Numbered from the stretch's first letter, positions 1 to 9,626 are shown. The stretch: 64,000 nt of DNA from Polaribacter sp. HaHaR_3_91 (GCF_019278525.1 NZ_CP058986.1:744001-808000), one strand, 5' to 3'. A program made the numbers and translations. The notes: a model not told the origin generated them from the sequence alone.

Positions 1-335
1 ATGACGCTCAAAAACCATTTTTTGAAGCAACAAAACCTAAAGAGGAGTTGTATAATTTAAAAGAAGATCCACATCAGTTAAATAACTTAGCTTCTAATAA
101 AAAATACAAAGAGATATTAGAAAAGCTACGTGTAAAAACATTAGAATTTGAGAAAGCTATGACTCCGGATAATATTGTTTATAATCCGGCTCCTGTTCCA
201 GGTTTAGCTTTTGTTAAATGGTTTGAAAAAGAACATCCAAAAGTACATCAGCAAATGAAAGAAGGTGTTGAGGTTGGTTATAAAAAATATAGTAAAGCTT
301 ATAAAGAATATTTAAAAAAGAGCAACAGTAAGTAA
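1..335 (+). CDS. Sulfatase, C-terminal fragment
   Basis: Partial gene cut by the left window edge; the reading frame is already open at base 3, with no start in the window. The visible 110 residues carry the motif KEELYNLKEDPHQLNNLA, which is the typical C-terminal signature of the arylsulfatase/choline-sulfatase family, where damage-free copies end with a short helical tail. These enzymes hydrolyse sulfate esters, in marine Bacteroidota usually on algal polysaccharides. The catalytic formylglycine (CxPSR) region lies outside the window, so activity and substrate cannot be judged. The tail is Lys/Tyr-rich and ends at a TAA followed directly by a strong terminator. Confidence 0.8.
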   Translation, partial: DAQKPFFEATKPKEELYNLKEDPHQLNNLASNKKYKEILEKLRVKTLEFEKAMTPDNIVYNPAPVPGLAFVKWFEKEHPKVHQQMKEGVEVGYKKYSKAYKEYLKKSNSK

Positions 336-338
336 AAT

Positions 339-371
339 AAAAAAGCATCCTAAATTTAGGATGCTTTTTTT
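339..371 (+). terminator. Intrinsic terminator after sulfatase
   Basis: Perfect inverted repeat AGCATCCTAAATTTAGGATGCT flanked by A-rich and T-rich runs (positions split across 343-364), so it can act on both strands. It closes the sulfatase gene and may also serve the convergent superoxide dismutase gene. Confidence 0.9.
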
Positions 372-442
372 ATGAAAATTAGTAATCTTACTCTTAAGTT
401 AATTCACTTTATGAGTGCGATATCTAAAAGCAACTGTGTTAC

Positions 443-1051
443 TTATTTTGCTGCTGCGTAACGTTTTTCAACTTCGTTCCAGTTAATTACATCAAAAAAT
501 GCATTGATATAATCTGGTCTTCTGTTTTGGTAGTTTAAGTAGTAAGCATGTTCCCAAACGTCTAATCCTAAGATTGGAGTTCCGCCACAAGTTACACCTG
601 GCATTAATGGATTGTCTTGGTTTGGTGTAGAACAAACTTCTACTTTACCTCCTGGTAAAACACATAACCACGCCCAACCAGAACCAAACTGAGTAGCTGC
701 TGCTTTAGAAAAAGCGGCAATAAAATCATCTTTAGTACCAAAAGCAGCTTCAATAGCATCTTTTAATTCACCAGATAAATATCCTCTATCATTTGGGTTT
801 AAAACTGACCAGAATAATGAATGATTGTAAAAACCACCACCATTATTTCTAACAGCTCCATTGCTCATATCTAAATTAGCAAGAATATCTTCAATAGATT
901 TTCCTTCTAAGTCCGTATCTGCAATTGCATTGTTTAAGTTATTTGTATATCCTTGGTGATGTTTACTATGGTGAATCTCCATAGTTCTTGCATCAATATT
1001 TGGTTCTAACGCATCATAAGCGTATCCTAATTCCGGTAATTGAAAAGCCAT
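443..1051 (-). CDS. sod: Superoxide dismutase, Fe/Mn family
   Basis: Converts superoxide to oxygen and hydrogen peroxide in the cytoplasm. The 202-residue protein has all four metal ligands: His27 in EIHHSKHH, His77 in FYNHSLFW, and Asp164 and His168 in DVWEHAYY. A Gly in NNGGGFYNH together with Gln145 in STPNQDNPL resembles Mn-type or cambialistic enzymes more than strict Fe-type, but metal choice is inference. An upstream in-frame ATG at 1105 would add 18 residues (MVNFTSV...) that do not belong to the family; the start at 1051 ([17 protein letters not shown]) matches the family. It is a single-gene unit, convergent with the sulfatase gene. Confidence 0.95.
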   Translation of the reverse strand: MAFQLPELGYAYDALEPNIDARTMEIHHSKHHQGYTNNLNNAIADTDLEGKSIEDILANLDMSNGAVRNNGGGFYNHSLFWSVLNPNDRGYLSGELKDAIEAAFGTKDDFIAAFSKAAATQFGSGWAWLCVLPGGKVEVCSTPNQDNPLMPGVTCGGTPILGLDVWEHAYYLNYQNRRPDYINAFFDVINWNEVEKRYAAAK

Positions 1052-1164
1052 TTTTTTATGTTTTTTAAAAGTTAGTATACTATTTACGCTTGTAAAATTA
1101 ACCATAAATGGATGGTTTTACAAGTATTTTATGTTTTGATAATTGATTACAGTATAAATAAGAT

Positions 1165-2175
1165 TTATTCTCCGTGTATTTGCATAAATTCCTCTAACTG
1201 ATTTACCATATTTTTACTTCCACAAATAAAAGGAACTCTTTGGTGTAGCTCAGTAGGCTCCACATCCATAGTCCTTGTATAACCATCAGAAGATTTTCCG
1301 TTAGCTTGTTCTGCAATAAAAGCCATTGGGTTACATTCATAGAGTAAACGTAGTTTTCCGTTTGGGTTTCTAGAACCTTTTGGATACATATAAATACCTC
1401 CTTTTATCATGTTTCTATGAAAGTCAGAAACCAAAGAACCAATATATCTACTGGTATAAGGTCTGTTTCCTTCTTCTTCCTGGCAGTATTTAATATATTT
1501 TTTTACACCTAAAGGAAAGTCTAAATAATTTCCTTCGTTTACAGAATACATTGTTCCGTCTTCTGGGAACTCCATATTTGGGTGAGATAAGTAAAAAGAA
1601 CCAATTGCAGGGTTTAATGTAAAGCCATTAACACCATCTCCAGTGGTGTAAACAATCATCGTAGAAGTTCCGTACACTACATAACCAGCAGCAACTTGTG
1701 CACTTCCTTTTTGTAAAAAATCTTTTAATTCTACAGGAGTACCTGTAGGAGTAATACGTCTATAAATAGAGAAGATCGTTCCTACCGAGACATTTACATC
1801 AATATTAGAAGAACCATCTAAAGGATCAATTAAAACAACATATTTATTTTGATGATTCTCATCGTTACTATTAATAGAAATAAAACTATCTTCTTCTTCA
1901 CTAGCAATACCACAAACAATATTCCTTCTTGTTAAAGTCTGTATAAACTTATCATTAGCATACACGTCTAATTTTTGTTGATCTTCACCTTGAATATTTG
2001 TGTCTCCAGCTGCACCAATAATATCTACCAAACCAGCTTTGTTAACTTCGTGATTTACCACTTTTGCTGCTAATCTTATAGAATTTAAAAGACTAGAAAG
2101 TTCTCCAGAACTATATTTAAAAGCATGTTGATGTTCAATAATAAATTCACCTAAAGTTTGTTTTTTTCCTGTCAT
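1165..2175 (-). CDS. fbp: Fructose-1,6-bisphosphatase, class I
   Basis: Hydrolyses fructose-1,6-bisphosphate to fructose-6-phosphate, the committed step of gluconeogenesis. The 336-residue length is normal for class I. The metal-binding elements are visible: the acidic EEED stretch and the signature [20 protein letters not shown]. Near the C-terminus [19 protein letters not shown] matches the substrate-binding/active-site region. It lies alone on the minus strand, divergent from the acetyltransferase-aspartate kinase pair. The start at 2175 ([16 protein letters not shown]) is the first reasonable one and fits the family N-terminus. Confidence 0.97.
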   Translation of the reverse strand: MTGKKQTLGEFIIEHQHAFKYSSGELSSLLNSIRLAAKVVNHEVNKAGLVDIIGAAGDTNIQGEDQQKLDVYANDKFIQTLTRRNIVCGIASEEEDSFISINSNDENHQNKYVVLIDPLDGSSNIDVNVSVGTIFSIYRRITPTGTPVELKDFLQKGSAQVAAGYVVYGTSTMIVYTTGDGVNGFTLNPAIGSFYLSHPNMEFPEDGTMYSVNEGNYLDFPLGVKKYIKYCQEEEGNRPYTSRYIGSLVSDFHRNMIKGGIYMYPKGSRNPNGKLRLLYECNPMAFIAEQANGKSSDGYTRTMDVEPTELHQRVPFICGSKNMVNQLEEFMQIHGE

Positions 2176-2304
2176 TTTGCGTGTTATGTTGTTAATTTTA
2201 ACAAATATCTATATTTTTTAAAGTTACTACAACGTTTTAGTTATTTAATTTTCCTTTAGAAATTTAAACAATTCAAAAATAATTGTCTAAAATCTTCAAA
2301 TATT

Positions 2305-2333
2305 TTTGGTAGATATGTAAATAACTATCTTTG
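2305..2333 (+). promoter_or_regulatory. Bacteroidota-type promoter for acetyltransferase-aspartate kinase
   Basis: TTTG at 2305-2308, 17-base spacer, TATCTTTG at 2326-2333, matching the flavobacterial -33/-7 consensus (TTTG, TAnnTTTG). The -7 box overlaps a TTG that could otherwise be read as the start of the next gene, which supports the downstream ATG at 2352 as the true start. Confidence 0.6.
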
Positions 2334-2351
2334 ATTAAAATTTATAAAAAG

Positions 2352-2831
2352 ATGGACTTTACTGTAAGATTAGGAGAAGAAAAAGACATGCAATCTGTGC
2401 TGAATTTAATCACAGAATTAGCAGTTTTTGAGAAAGAACCAGATGCTGTAGAAGTAACAGTAGATGATTTAATAAAAGATGGTTTTTCTAAGAATCCTAA
2501 GTTTAAAGTTTTTGTAGCAGAGCAAGAAAATAAAATTATTGGTATTGCTTTGTTTTACGAACGTTATTCTACATGGAAAGGAAGAACTATTCATTTAGAA
2601 GACTTAATAGTAACCCAAAGTAAACAGAAAATAGGCGCAGGAAAAGCTTTGTATACAGCTGTTTTAAAATATGCTCATGACAATAATTTTAAGAGAGTTG
2701 CGTGGGAAGTAATAGATTGGAATACCAATGCAGTAGAATTTTATAAAAGTACAGGTGCCACGTATTTAAACGATTGGTCTGTAGTACAAATGGACAAAGA
2801 AAACTTATCAAAATTTATTCAAAATAATTAA
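2352..2831 (+). CDS. GNAT N-acetyltransferase, SSAT-like
   Basis: A 159-residue single GNAT domain transferring an acetyl group from acetyl-CoA to an amine. The segment GRTIHLEDLIVTQSKQKIGAG, followed by EVIDWNTNAVEFYKSTGA, aligns by eye with spermidine/spermine and thialysine acetyltransferases (SSAT family: YLEDIYV..., LDWNxxAxxxYxxxGA). The acetyl-CoA loop is Q-x3-IGAG instead of the classical Q/RxxGxG/A, a mild variation. An in-frame TTG at 2331 lies inside a promoter box, so I choose the ATG at 2352 (MDFTVRLGEEKDM). The stop is one base from the aspartate kinase start, so the two are co-transcribed; the true substrate is unknown. Confidence 0.85.
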   Translation: MDFTVRLGEEKDMQSVLNLITELAVFEKEPDAVEVTVDDLIKDGFSKNPKFKVFVAEQENKIIGIALFYERYSTWKGRTIHLEDLIVTQSKQKIGAGKALYTAVLKYAHDNNFKRVAWEVIDWNTNAVEFYKSTGATYLNDWSVVQMDKENLSKFIQNN

Positions 2832-2832
2832 A

Positions 2833-4086
2833 ATGAAGATTTTTAAATTTGGAGGAGCGTCTGTAAAAGATGCAGCAAGTGTAAAAAATGTAACACAGAT
2901 TTTACAAAGCGAAGGAACGGAAAGTACAGTAGTTGTAATTTCTGCAATGGGTAAAATAACCAATGCTTTTGAAGAGGTTATAGACGCATATTATAATAAG
3001 ACAGATAAGTTGTCTGAAAATTTAGGTATTATAGAAGACTTCCATAAAAATTTAATGAATGATTTGTTTGATAAGGATGATGAAATTTATAAAGAAATTG
3101 ATATCCTTTTAGGAGAATTAAGCTGGTTTTTAGCTAGAAATACTTCGCAGAGATATAATTATGTATATGATCAAATTATCTGTTTTGGAGAGCTTTTATC
3201 AACAAAAATAGTAAGTGCATATTTAACTAAAATTGGTGTAGAAAATAACTGGTTCGATGTTAGAAATTACATAAAAACAGATAGTAATTATAGAGATGCA
3301 AAAGTAGATTGGAATTTAACGCAAGAACTAATTAATAAAAAATTAGATGCTTCTAAATTAAATATTACTCAAGGTTTTATTGCAGCAAATGATACAGAAA
3401 ACACCACTACTTTAGGTAGAGAAGGTTCGGATTATACGGCAGGTATTTTTGCGTATTGTTTAGATGCAGAGAATGTTACAATCTGGAAAGATGTTCCTGG
3501 GGTTTTAAATGCAGACCCAAGAGTCTTTGAAGATACTACTTTATTAGAGCAAATTTCTTATGAAGAAGCTATAGAAATGGCATTTTACGGAGCTTCTGTA
3601 ATTCACCCAAAAACATTACAGCCCCTAGAAAGAAAAGATATTCCGTTATTGGTGCGTTCTTTTGTAAATCCAAAGGAAACAGGTACAAGAGTTTCTAAAG
3701 GAAAAATGTTAGAACCTTTTATACCTTGTTTTATTGTTAAAAAAGATCAGATTTTGGTTTCTATTTCTGCATTAGATTTTTCTTTTATGGTAGAAAATAA
3801 TATCAGTTATATCTTTCAAAAATTACATGATTATCAATTAAAAGTAAACTTAATTCAGAATTCTGCCATTAGCTTTTCTGTTTGTATTGATAATAAATTT
3901 AACAAGTTCGATGAATTTTATAATGAGTTAAAAACGCAGTTTAAAATTGATGTTCAGAAAGGTGTAGACTTGTTTACTGTACGTCATTTTGATGATAAGG
4001 CTGTAGCAAGTATAGAAGCTAAGGGAACTCCTTTATTAACACAAGTAAATAAAGAAACAATTCAAATTGTTTTAGTAACAAAATAA
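2833..4086 (+). CDS. Aspartate kinase (monofunctional)
   Basis: Phosphorylates aspartate, the first step toward lysine/diaminopimelate, threonine and methionine. The N-terminus KFGGASVKDAASVKNV is the kinase signature (KFGGTSV with Thr replaced by Ala). Further landmarks are the TTTLGREGSDYTAGIFA nucleotide/substrate loop, VTIWKDVPGVLNADPR, and SYEEAIEMAFYGASVIHPKTLQP. The last ~130 residues look like a regulatory ACT region (QILVSISALDFSFMVEN...), so feedback control is likely. At 417 residues it lacks the homoserine dehydrogenase half found in ThrA-type fusions. It is translationally close to the acetyltransferase upstream (one-base gap). Confidence 0.93.
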   Translation: MKIFKFGGASVKDAASVKNVTQILQSEGTESTVVVISAMGKITNAFEEVIDAYYNKTDKLSENLGIIEDFHKNLMNDLFDKDDEIYKEIDILLGELSWFLARNTSQRYNYVYDQIICFGELLSTKIVSAYLTKIGVENNWFDVRNYIKTDSNYRDAKVDWNLTQELINKKLDASKLNITQGFIAANDTENTTTLGREGSDYTAGIFAYCLDAENVTIWKDVPGVLNADPRVFEDTTLLEQISYEEAIEMAFYGASVIHPKTLQPLERKDIPLLVRSFVNPKETGTRVSKGKMLEPFIPCFIVKKDQILVSISALDFSFMVENNISYIFQKLHDYQLKVNLIQNSAISFSVCIDNKFNKFDEFYNELKTQFKIDVQKGVDLFTVRHFDDKAVASIEAKGTPLLTQVNKETIQIVLVTK

Positions 4087-4265
4087 CTTCACAATATAAA
4101 AAAGGCACTAATTTTACACGTTTTCATGGAAGTAAAAGCTTTAAGTTTTAATAGCTAGTAAATCTTTGATGCATGTAAAACTGGTGTCTTTATTCTGTTT
4201 TAGTAACTAAATAGTAATTCAATATTTATTTTTAGTAAGTTTGCAGTTCCGTCTAATTATAATAT

Positions 4266-6074
4266 ATGGCATTAGTAACAGCTAAAGAGATTGCGCAAGT
4301 AATTGGTTTACATAAGTTTGGTTTTTTAGGAACTTTTATTGGGTGGATTCTATTAAGGATACTTCGTATTTCTGCAATCAATAGAATCTACGCTAAGAAT
4401 AAAAATAAAAAAGATTTAAATTTTTTAAACAGTATTTTAGATGATTGCGATATCAAATTTGAAATTCCGGAAGAAGATTTAAAGAGAATTCCAAAAGAGG
4501 GCCCTTTTATTACGGTGTCTAACCATCCTTTAGGCGGTATAGATGGTGTTTTATTACTAAAATTACTCATAGAAAAAAGAGCAGATTACAAAATTATAGC
4601 CAATTTTTTACTACACAGAGTTGAGCCTTTAAAGCCTTTTGTAATGCCTGTAAATCCTTTTGAATCAAGAAAGGATGCTAAATCTAGTGTAGCTGGTATT
4701 AAAAATGCATTATTACATTTAAGAGAAGGGAATCCTTTAGGTATTTTTCCTGCAGGAGAAGTATCTACTTATAAAGATGGAAAGTTAAATGTAGATAAAC
4801 CTTGGGAAGAAGGTGCTGTTAGGTTTATTAAAAAGGCGAATGTGCCTGTAATTCCTATTTATTTTCATGCAAAAAACAGTCGTCTATTTTATTTTTTATC
4901 AAAAATATCAGATACTTTAAGAACTGCAAAATTACCATCTGAAGTAATATCTCAAGGAGGTAAAGTTATAAAAGTAAGAATAGGGAAGCCAATTTCTGTA
5001 AAAGACCAAGAAGAATATAAAGAGATTTCTGCTTATTCCGAATTTATCAGAAAGAAAACTTATATGTTGGCTAATCCTTTTGAAAAAGCACATAAGTTAA
5101 TATCTGCCCAAACTTTAAAGATTCCTAAAAAGGCTGCTAAAAAAATAACACCTCAAAGAAATACAGATTTATTTATTAAAGAAGTAGATGCTTTAAGAAA
5201 AGGAGATGGTAGGTTGTTAGAAAGTAAGAACTACGAAGTGTTTTTTGCCAGTGCAAAAGAGATTCCTAATTTATTACATGAAATTGGTAGATTGCGAGAA
5301 GTTACTTTTAGGGCTGTAGGTGAAGGAACCAATAAAGAAATAGATTTAGATAAATTCGACAAATATTATCACCATTTGTTACTGTGGGACAGAGAAGCAA
5401 ACTGTTTGGCAGGAGCTTACAGAATGGGGCTTGGAAAAGATATTTATAAAAAATATGGTATTAATGGTTTCTATATTCAAACACTGTTTAGAATTGAGCC
5501 AGAATTATTTCAAATGATGGACAATACCATAGAAATGGGTAGAGCTTTCATTATTGGCGAATATCAACAAAAGCCAATGCCACTATTTTTATTATGGAAG
5601 GGAATTGTACATGTTACTTTACGTTATCCAGAATATAAATACTTAATGGGAGGAGTTTCTATTAGCAATCAGTTTTCAGATTTTTCAAAATCGTTAATGA
5701 TAGAGTTTATGAAATCTCATTATTACGACCCATATATTGCGCAATACATTCATCCGAAGAAAGAATACAAAGTAAAATTAAAAGACGGTGACAAAGATTT
5801 TGTGTTTGATGCTACCAAAGCAGACATGCAAAAGTTCGATAAAATTATCGATGAAATTGAACCAGGAGCACTAAGAATTCCTGTGTTGATTAAAAAATAC
5901 GTAAAACAAAACGCACGTTTGGTTGCGTTTAATGTAGATCCTAAATTTAATAATGCCGTAGATGGCTTAATGTACATCAAAGTATCAGACATACCAGATA
6001 GCACTGTAAAACCAGTTATGGAAGAATTTCAGGCAGAGTTAGAGCGTAAGGCTACAGAGTTACAGGATAAATAA
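4266..6074 (+). CDS. OlsF-like bifunctional acyltransferase (aminolipid synthesis)
   Basis: 602 residues in two parts. Residues ~60-280 are a PlsC/OlsA-like O-acyltransferase with the conserved SNHPLGGIDG (an HxxxxD motif: His...Asp) and the IFPAGEVSTY block. Residues ~300-560 are an OlsB/hemolysin-like GNAT N-acyltransferase (RLREVTFRAVGEGTNKEIDLDKFD, then HHLLLWDREANCLAGAYRMG). In the known OlsF family, including a flavobacterial member, the C-terminal half N-acylates an amino acid and the N-terminal half adds a second acyl chain, giving ornithine or glycine lipids. The domain order here agrees. Whether the product is an ornithine or a glycine lipid cannot be read from sequence. TAAGTTTG at 4236-4243 is a possible -7 box. 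Confidence 0.85.
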   Translation: MALVTAKEIAQVIGLHKFGFLGTFIGWILLRILRISAINRIYAKNKNKKDLNFLNSILDDCDIKFEIPEEDLKRIPKEGPFITVSNHPLGGIDGVLLLKLLIEKRADYKIIANFLLHRVEPLKPFVMPVNPFESRKDAKSSVAGIKNALLHLREGNPLGIFPAGEVSTYKDGKLNVDKPWEEGAVRFIKKANVPVIPIYFHAKNSRLFYFLSKISDTLRTAKLPSEVISQGGKVIKVRIGKPISVKDQEEYKEISAYSEFIRKKTYMLANPFEKAHKLISAQTLKIPKKAAKKITPQRNTDLFIKEVDALRKGDGRLLESKNYEVFFASAKEIPNLLHEIGRLREVTFRAVGEGTNKEIDLDKFDKYYHHLLLWDREANCLAGAYRMGLGKDIYKKYGINGFYIQTLFRIEPELFQMMDNTIEMGRAFIIGEYQQKPMPLFLLWKGIVHVTLRYPEYKYLMGGVSISNQFSDFSKSLMIEFMKSHYYDPYIAQYIHPKKEYKVKLKDGDKDFVFDATKADMQKFDKIIDEIEPGALRIPVLIKKYVKQNARLVAFNVDPKFNNAVDGLMYIKVSDIPDSTVKPVMEEFQAELERKATELQDK

Positions 6075-6091
6075 AAAAAAATATTTTTATT

Positions 6092-6176
6092 AGGGCGTTA
6101 CCCAAAAGGGTCGGGCTTTACGTTTCAAGTCCTCGGTCGTTCCTCCCTGTGGGCTTTTCACTGCAATCCCTAACGC
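6092..6176. repeat. Dispersed ~85-bp intergenic element, copy 1
   Basis: Begins TAGGGCGTTACCC, contains AGGGTCGGGCTTT, and ends GCAATCCCTAACGC; the ends are complementary (GCGTTA/TAACGC and TTAGGG/CCCTAA) so the unit can fold on itself. A related copy lies at 14239-14327 after clpX. It is far more GC-rich than its surroundings. No ORF of note is inside. Confidence 0.7.
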
Positions 6177-6279
6177 GGGCTTGTTTGTAGAAATATGTCT
6201 TCTAATTTTATATTTTACTTCTTTAAGATGAATTTCTGTCGCTAGTTTCTAAAGAATGATATATATAAATTTAGTATTT

Positions 6280-6323
6280 AAAAAAATTTTGGTTTTCCTG
6301 CTTTATAACAAGAAAACCAAAAG
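6280..6323 (-). terminator. Terminator of the proline operon
   Basis: Read on the minus strand: TTTTGGTTTTC arm, loop, GAAAACCAAAA arm, then a run of T. It sits 23 bases below the proA stop codon. Confidence 0.8.
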
Positions 6324-6345
6324 TTAATATAATTTGTGAAATAGG

Positions 6346-7545
6346 TTATGCACGCACATTTCCATCTCCAATAATATAATACTTATTGGTGACTAATTTC
6401 TTTAATCCTAACGGACCTCTGTGGTGTAATTTGTCTGTACTTATCGCTAATTCTGCACCAACACCTAACTGACCACCATCTGTAAACCTCGTTGAAGAGT
6501 TTTTGTAAACAGCAGCACAATCTACTTGTTGCATAAAATTATCAGCATTTTCATCATTAGTGGTCATTATTGCGGCAGAATGACCTCCAGAATATTTGTT
6601 AATCATTTCTGTAGCTTCATCTAAATTTTCTACGGCACCAATACAACATTTTAAAGCTAAAAATTCTTCCTTCCAAACACTTTCTTCAGGTATTAGAGCT
6701 TCGTCTGTTAATACTTCTTTTACGCTTTTATCAACTAAAATAGTAACCTTCTTTTCTTTTAAAACAGTTTGTAAATCTTTTAATTTAGACTCGTAACCTT
6801 CTATGTTTTTATTGATAAGGATTTTATCTAATGCATTACATGCAGAAATTTTAGCAGTTTTTGCATTGATGATTACCGCTAATGTTTTGTTCCAGTCGGC
6901 ACTTTCATCAATATAGATAAAGTTATTACCTCGTCCGCTAATTAAAACGGCACAAGTTGCATGTTCTTTTACAAAACTAATTAAGCGTTCTCCTCCTCTT
7001 GGTACAATTAAATCTAATTGTTCTGTTGGGTTTCTTAAAAATTCTTGTGTTTCGGTTCTATCCATTTGCAAGAACTTAATATAATCTTCACTTAGATTAT
7101 TTTCTGTTAATGCTTTGTGCCAGAAATCTACTAATATTTTATTACTGTATAAGGCTTCTTTACCACCTTTTAATAAAATTCTATTGTTAGATTTAAAGGC
7201 TAAAACGGCCGCTTCTACAGTAACATCTGGTCTCGATTCATAAATAATCATGATGGTACCAAATGGTGCTGTTTTGTTGGTTACTTTTAATCCGTTTTCT
7301 AAAGTAATGTCACTAATAATTTGATTTACTGGATCTTCTTGCGCTTTAACTTCATTGATGGCTTTTATCATTCCATCAATTTTTTGATCGTTTAAAATCA
7401 AACGGTCAAACATTGCTTGATCTTCTTTATTAAAAGCATCTAAATCTCTTTTGTTTGCTTTTAATAAGGCTTCTCGATTTTTATCAAGAATCTTGGTCAT
7501 GCTTGTTAGTACGTTATTTTTAATGGTTGTTTCTAATAATTTCAT
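6346..7545 (-). CDS. proA: Glutamate-5-semialdehyde dehydrogenase (gamma-glutamyl phosphate reductase)
   Basis: Reduces gamma-glutamyl phosphate to glutamate-5-semialdehyde, step two of proline synthesis. The 399-residue protein shows the ProA signatures: GTIMIIYESRPDVTVEAA, ILLKGGKEA, the catalytic cysteine in KTAKISACNALDKILI, and GAELAISTDKLHHRGPLGL near the end. The frame stays open upstream to 7671, but those 42 codons overlap proB and are not family-like. The start at 7545 (MKLLETTIKNN) leaves a 10-base gap to proB. Last gene of the GNAT-proC-proB-proA unit. Confidence 0.95.
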   Translation of the reverse strand: MKLLETTIKNNVLTSMTKILDKNREALLKANKRDLDAFNKEDQAMFDRLILNDQKIDGMIKAINEVKAQEDPVNQIISDITLENGLKVTNKTAPFGTIMIIYESRPDVTVEAAVLAFKSNNRILLKGGKEALYSNKILVDFWHKALTENNLSEDYIKFLQMDRTETQEFLRNPTEQLDLIVPRGGERLISFVKEHATCAVLISGRGNNFIYIDESADWNKTLAVIINAKTAKISACNALDKILINKNIEGYESKLKDLQTVLKEKKVTILVDKSVKEVLTDEALIPEESVWKEEFLALKCCIGAVENLDEATEMINKYSGGHSAAIMTTNDENADNFMQQVDCAAVYKNSSTRFTDGGQLGVGAELAISTDKLHHRGPLGLKKLVTNKYYIIGDGNVRA

Positions 7546-7555
7546 CTTATAGATT

Positions 7556-8326
7556 TTAAAGTGCCACTTTTGTACCGACGGACTTTCCGTCAATAATATC
7601 AATAATGGTGTTATCTCTTTTTCCGTTTGCAATAAAAGTAGGGATGTTGTTAGATGCTGCTTCTTGGGCATAATCTAACTTAGAACCCATTCCGCCTCTA
7701 CCTTCCCCAGGTTTTTTATTACTATCTTTTATATATTTATCTAAATCGTCATCTGGATTTACATTGGTAATTAAATTACTGCTTTCAGCTTCCGGATGTC
7801 CTGTGTACAATCCGTCTATATCTGTTAGAATAATTAATTTATCAGCATTTATTAATTGTGCAATTAAACTAGCTAGCTCATCATTGTCAGAAAACATAGA
7901 CATTGTTACAGAAACAGCATCATCTTCATTGGCAATAGGAATTACGCCTTCTGCTAACAAACCTTCGCAACAATTAATCATGTTTTGTCTGTGTACGCCA
8001 GGAGAAAAATCTCTTTTTGTAGGTAAAACCTGTGCACATTTCATACCGTAATCATTAAAAAGGTTGTAATAATGACGCATCATTCTTGGTTGCCCAATAG
8101 CAGAATACACTTGCCTTCTTTGCGTATTATTTTCAATACTAGATTCTCCTAGAATTTCTTTACCTGCAATTACAGATCCAGAAGAAACTAGAATACAAAT
8201 AATACCACGTTCGTATAATTCTGCAACTTGTTTTACCAAGCGTCTTAAAACAGGTCTAACAATTCTGTTATCTCTGTTTGTCATTACATTGGTACCTACT
8301 TTAATTACTATTCTTTCTTTATACAT
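7556..8326 (-). CDS. proB: Glutamate 5-kinase (short form)
   Basis: Phosphorylates glutamate to gamma-glutamyl phosphate, step one of proline synthesis. Amino acid kinase fold: IVIKVGTNVMT at the N-terminus, LVSSGSVIAGKE, the feedback/substrate region IANEDDAVSV, FSDNDELASLIAQ, and PGEGRGGMGSKLDYAQEA. At 256 residues it lacks the C-terminal PUA domain of the enterobacterial enzyme (about 367 residues), a form common in several phyla. It is one base from proC and ten bases from proA, so expression is surely coupled. Confidence 0.95.
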   Translation of the reverse strand: MYKERIVIKVGTNVMTNRDNRIVRPVLRRLVKQVAELYERGIICILVSSGSVIAGKEILGESSIENNTQRRQVYSAIGQPRMMRHYYNLFNDYGMKCAQVLPTKRDFSPGVHRQNMINCCEGLLAEGVIPIANEDDAVSVTMSMFSDNDELASLIAQLINADKLIILTDIDGLYTGHPEAESSNLITNVNPDDDLDKYIKDSNKKPGEGRGGMGSKLDYAQEAASNNIPTFIANGKRDNTIIDIIDGKSVGTKVAL

Positions 8327-8327
8327 T

Positions 8328-9134
8328 TTAATGTTCTTTACCCATTTCTACAGCTCTGTTAAAAGCGGCAAAAGCGGCGTCTTTAATTAATTCATTTACA
8401 TTATTATCTTCCATAGAGTCTAAAGCGGCACGAGTTGTACCTCCTTTAGAAGCTACTTTTTCCATCCAAGAATTTGGCGATAAATTAGATTGATTAAATA
8501 ATTCGATAGCTCCAGTAAAAGTCTGACTTACTAAAACAGAAGAATCGTTTTTAGAGAAGCCCATTTTTAAGGCAGCCTCCATCATACTTTGCATGAAGTA
8601 GAATACGTAAGCAGGTCCACTTCCTGAAATTCCTGTAGAAGCGTCAATCAGTTTTTCGCTGCTTACTTCCATAGATTTACCAGTGGTGTCTAATAAGCTT
8701 TCTACGGTTAATTTTTCTAATCTAGATACTTCTTCTGAAGTTACATAAGATGTTAAACCTTTACCAATTTGAGCTGGTAAATTAGGCATTGCTCTTACTA
8801 TTTTGTTTAATCCAGAATATTTTTTAATGTTATCTATATTAACACCAGCCATAATAGATACAATAACCTGACCCGGTTTTGTAAAGGGTTTTAATGCTTT
8901 AAAAAGTTTTTCTGCATGGTATGGTTTTACAGCAATAAAGATGATGTCTGCTTTTGGTACGCAGTCTTCTAGTTCTTTAAAGGCATCAAAATGAGATATT
9001 TCATTTAACTCTTCTAACTTTTCTGCAGAATTATCTAAAACCATAATGTTTTTTTTCTTTAACAATTTAGATTTAGACATTCCTTGAGCATACGTTAGCC
9101 CCATATTTCCTGCGCCAATTACTAGTATTTTCAT
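8328..9134 (-). CDS. proC: Pyrroline-5-carboxylate reductase
   Basis: Last enzyme of proline synthesis, using NAD(P)H. The Rossmann start MKILVIGAGNMGLTYAQG, the internal IFIAVKPYHAEKLF, VSIMAGVNI, RAMPNLPAQIGKG, and the C-terminal signature (DASTGISGSGPAYVFYFM and SKGGTTRAALDSME) are all present. The 268-residue length is normal. It is followed by proB with one base between stop and start, giving a complete glutamate-to-proline pathway in one operon. Confidence 0.96.
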   Translation of the reverse strand: MKILVIGAGNMGLTYAQGMSKSKLLKKKNIMVLDNSAEKLEELNEISHFDAFKELEDCVPKADIIFIAVKPYHAEKLFKALKPFTKPGQVIVSIMAGVNIDNIKKYSGLNKIVRAMPNLPAQIGKGLTSYVTSEEVSRLEKLTVESLLDTTGKSMEVSSEKLIDASTGISGSGPAYVFYFMQSMMEAALKMGFSKNDSSVLVSQTFTGAIELFNQSNLSPNSWMEKVASKGGTTRAALDSMEDNNVNELIKDAAFAAFNRAVEMGKEH

Positions 9135-9182
9135 TTTTTTATTTTAAGTTACTATTATTCTTTTTGAATTTTATTCTGAGTG

Positions 9183-9626
9183 TTATTTATGTAATGTCAT
9201 TTGAATTTTTTGTGATACAAATCCGTTTTTCTTGAATAACTCGATAGCATTATTATTTTTATTAATGTTTAGAGATAGGTTTCCGTTGCAGTATTTGGTA
9301 GCTTCTTTTATTAGTTTTGTAGCAATTTTTTGTTCTCTATATTCTTTATGAACTGCCAGGTAGGTAATTAGGTTTTCAGATTGATATTCACTCATCCCCG
9401 TTTTATTAACTACAATTGCTCCAATTATTTTGTCTTTTTCTTCTATAACAAATGCATAGCCACCTAGATTAGATGTTTCTTTGGCAGCATATAAAAGTGA
9501 TTTACGAATGGCACTTTTGTCCTCTTTACAGTCGTCTTCTAAGTGCTTGTGTAAAAATTTTGAAATTTTATTAATATTTATGTAGGACATCCTCGTAAAG
9601 GCGTCAAAAGTTTTAATCATCATCAT
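9183..9626 (-). CDS. GNAT family N-acetyltransferase
   Basis: 147 residues with a GNAT fold: YAFVIEEKDKIIGAIVVNKTGM (strands 2-4), LAVHKEYREQKIATKLIKEA (acetyl-CoA loop, REQKIA in place of the usual RGxGxG/A) and LNINKNNNAIELFKKNGFV (C-terminal signature). The substrate is unknown. It is the first gene of the minus-strand proline operon, 48 bases before proC, so its target may relate to amino acid metabolism, but that is inference. The start is ambiguous among three ATG codons (MMMIKTFDAF); the third, at 9620, is equally plausible. Confidence 0.8.
   Translation of the reverse strand: MMMIKTFDAFTRMSYININKISKFLHKHLEDDCKEDKSAIRKSLLYAAKETSNLGGYAFVIEEKDKIIGAIVVNKTGMSEYQSENLITYLAVHKEYREQKIATKLIKEATKYCNGNLSLNINKNNNAIELFKKNGFVSQKIQMTLHK

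Noticed and set aside
7556..7671. N-terminal extension of proA overlapping proB
   Set aside because: The extra 42 codons are proB in another frame; the ProA family start fits 7545.
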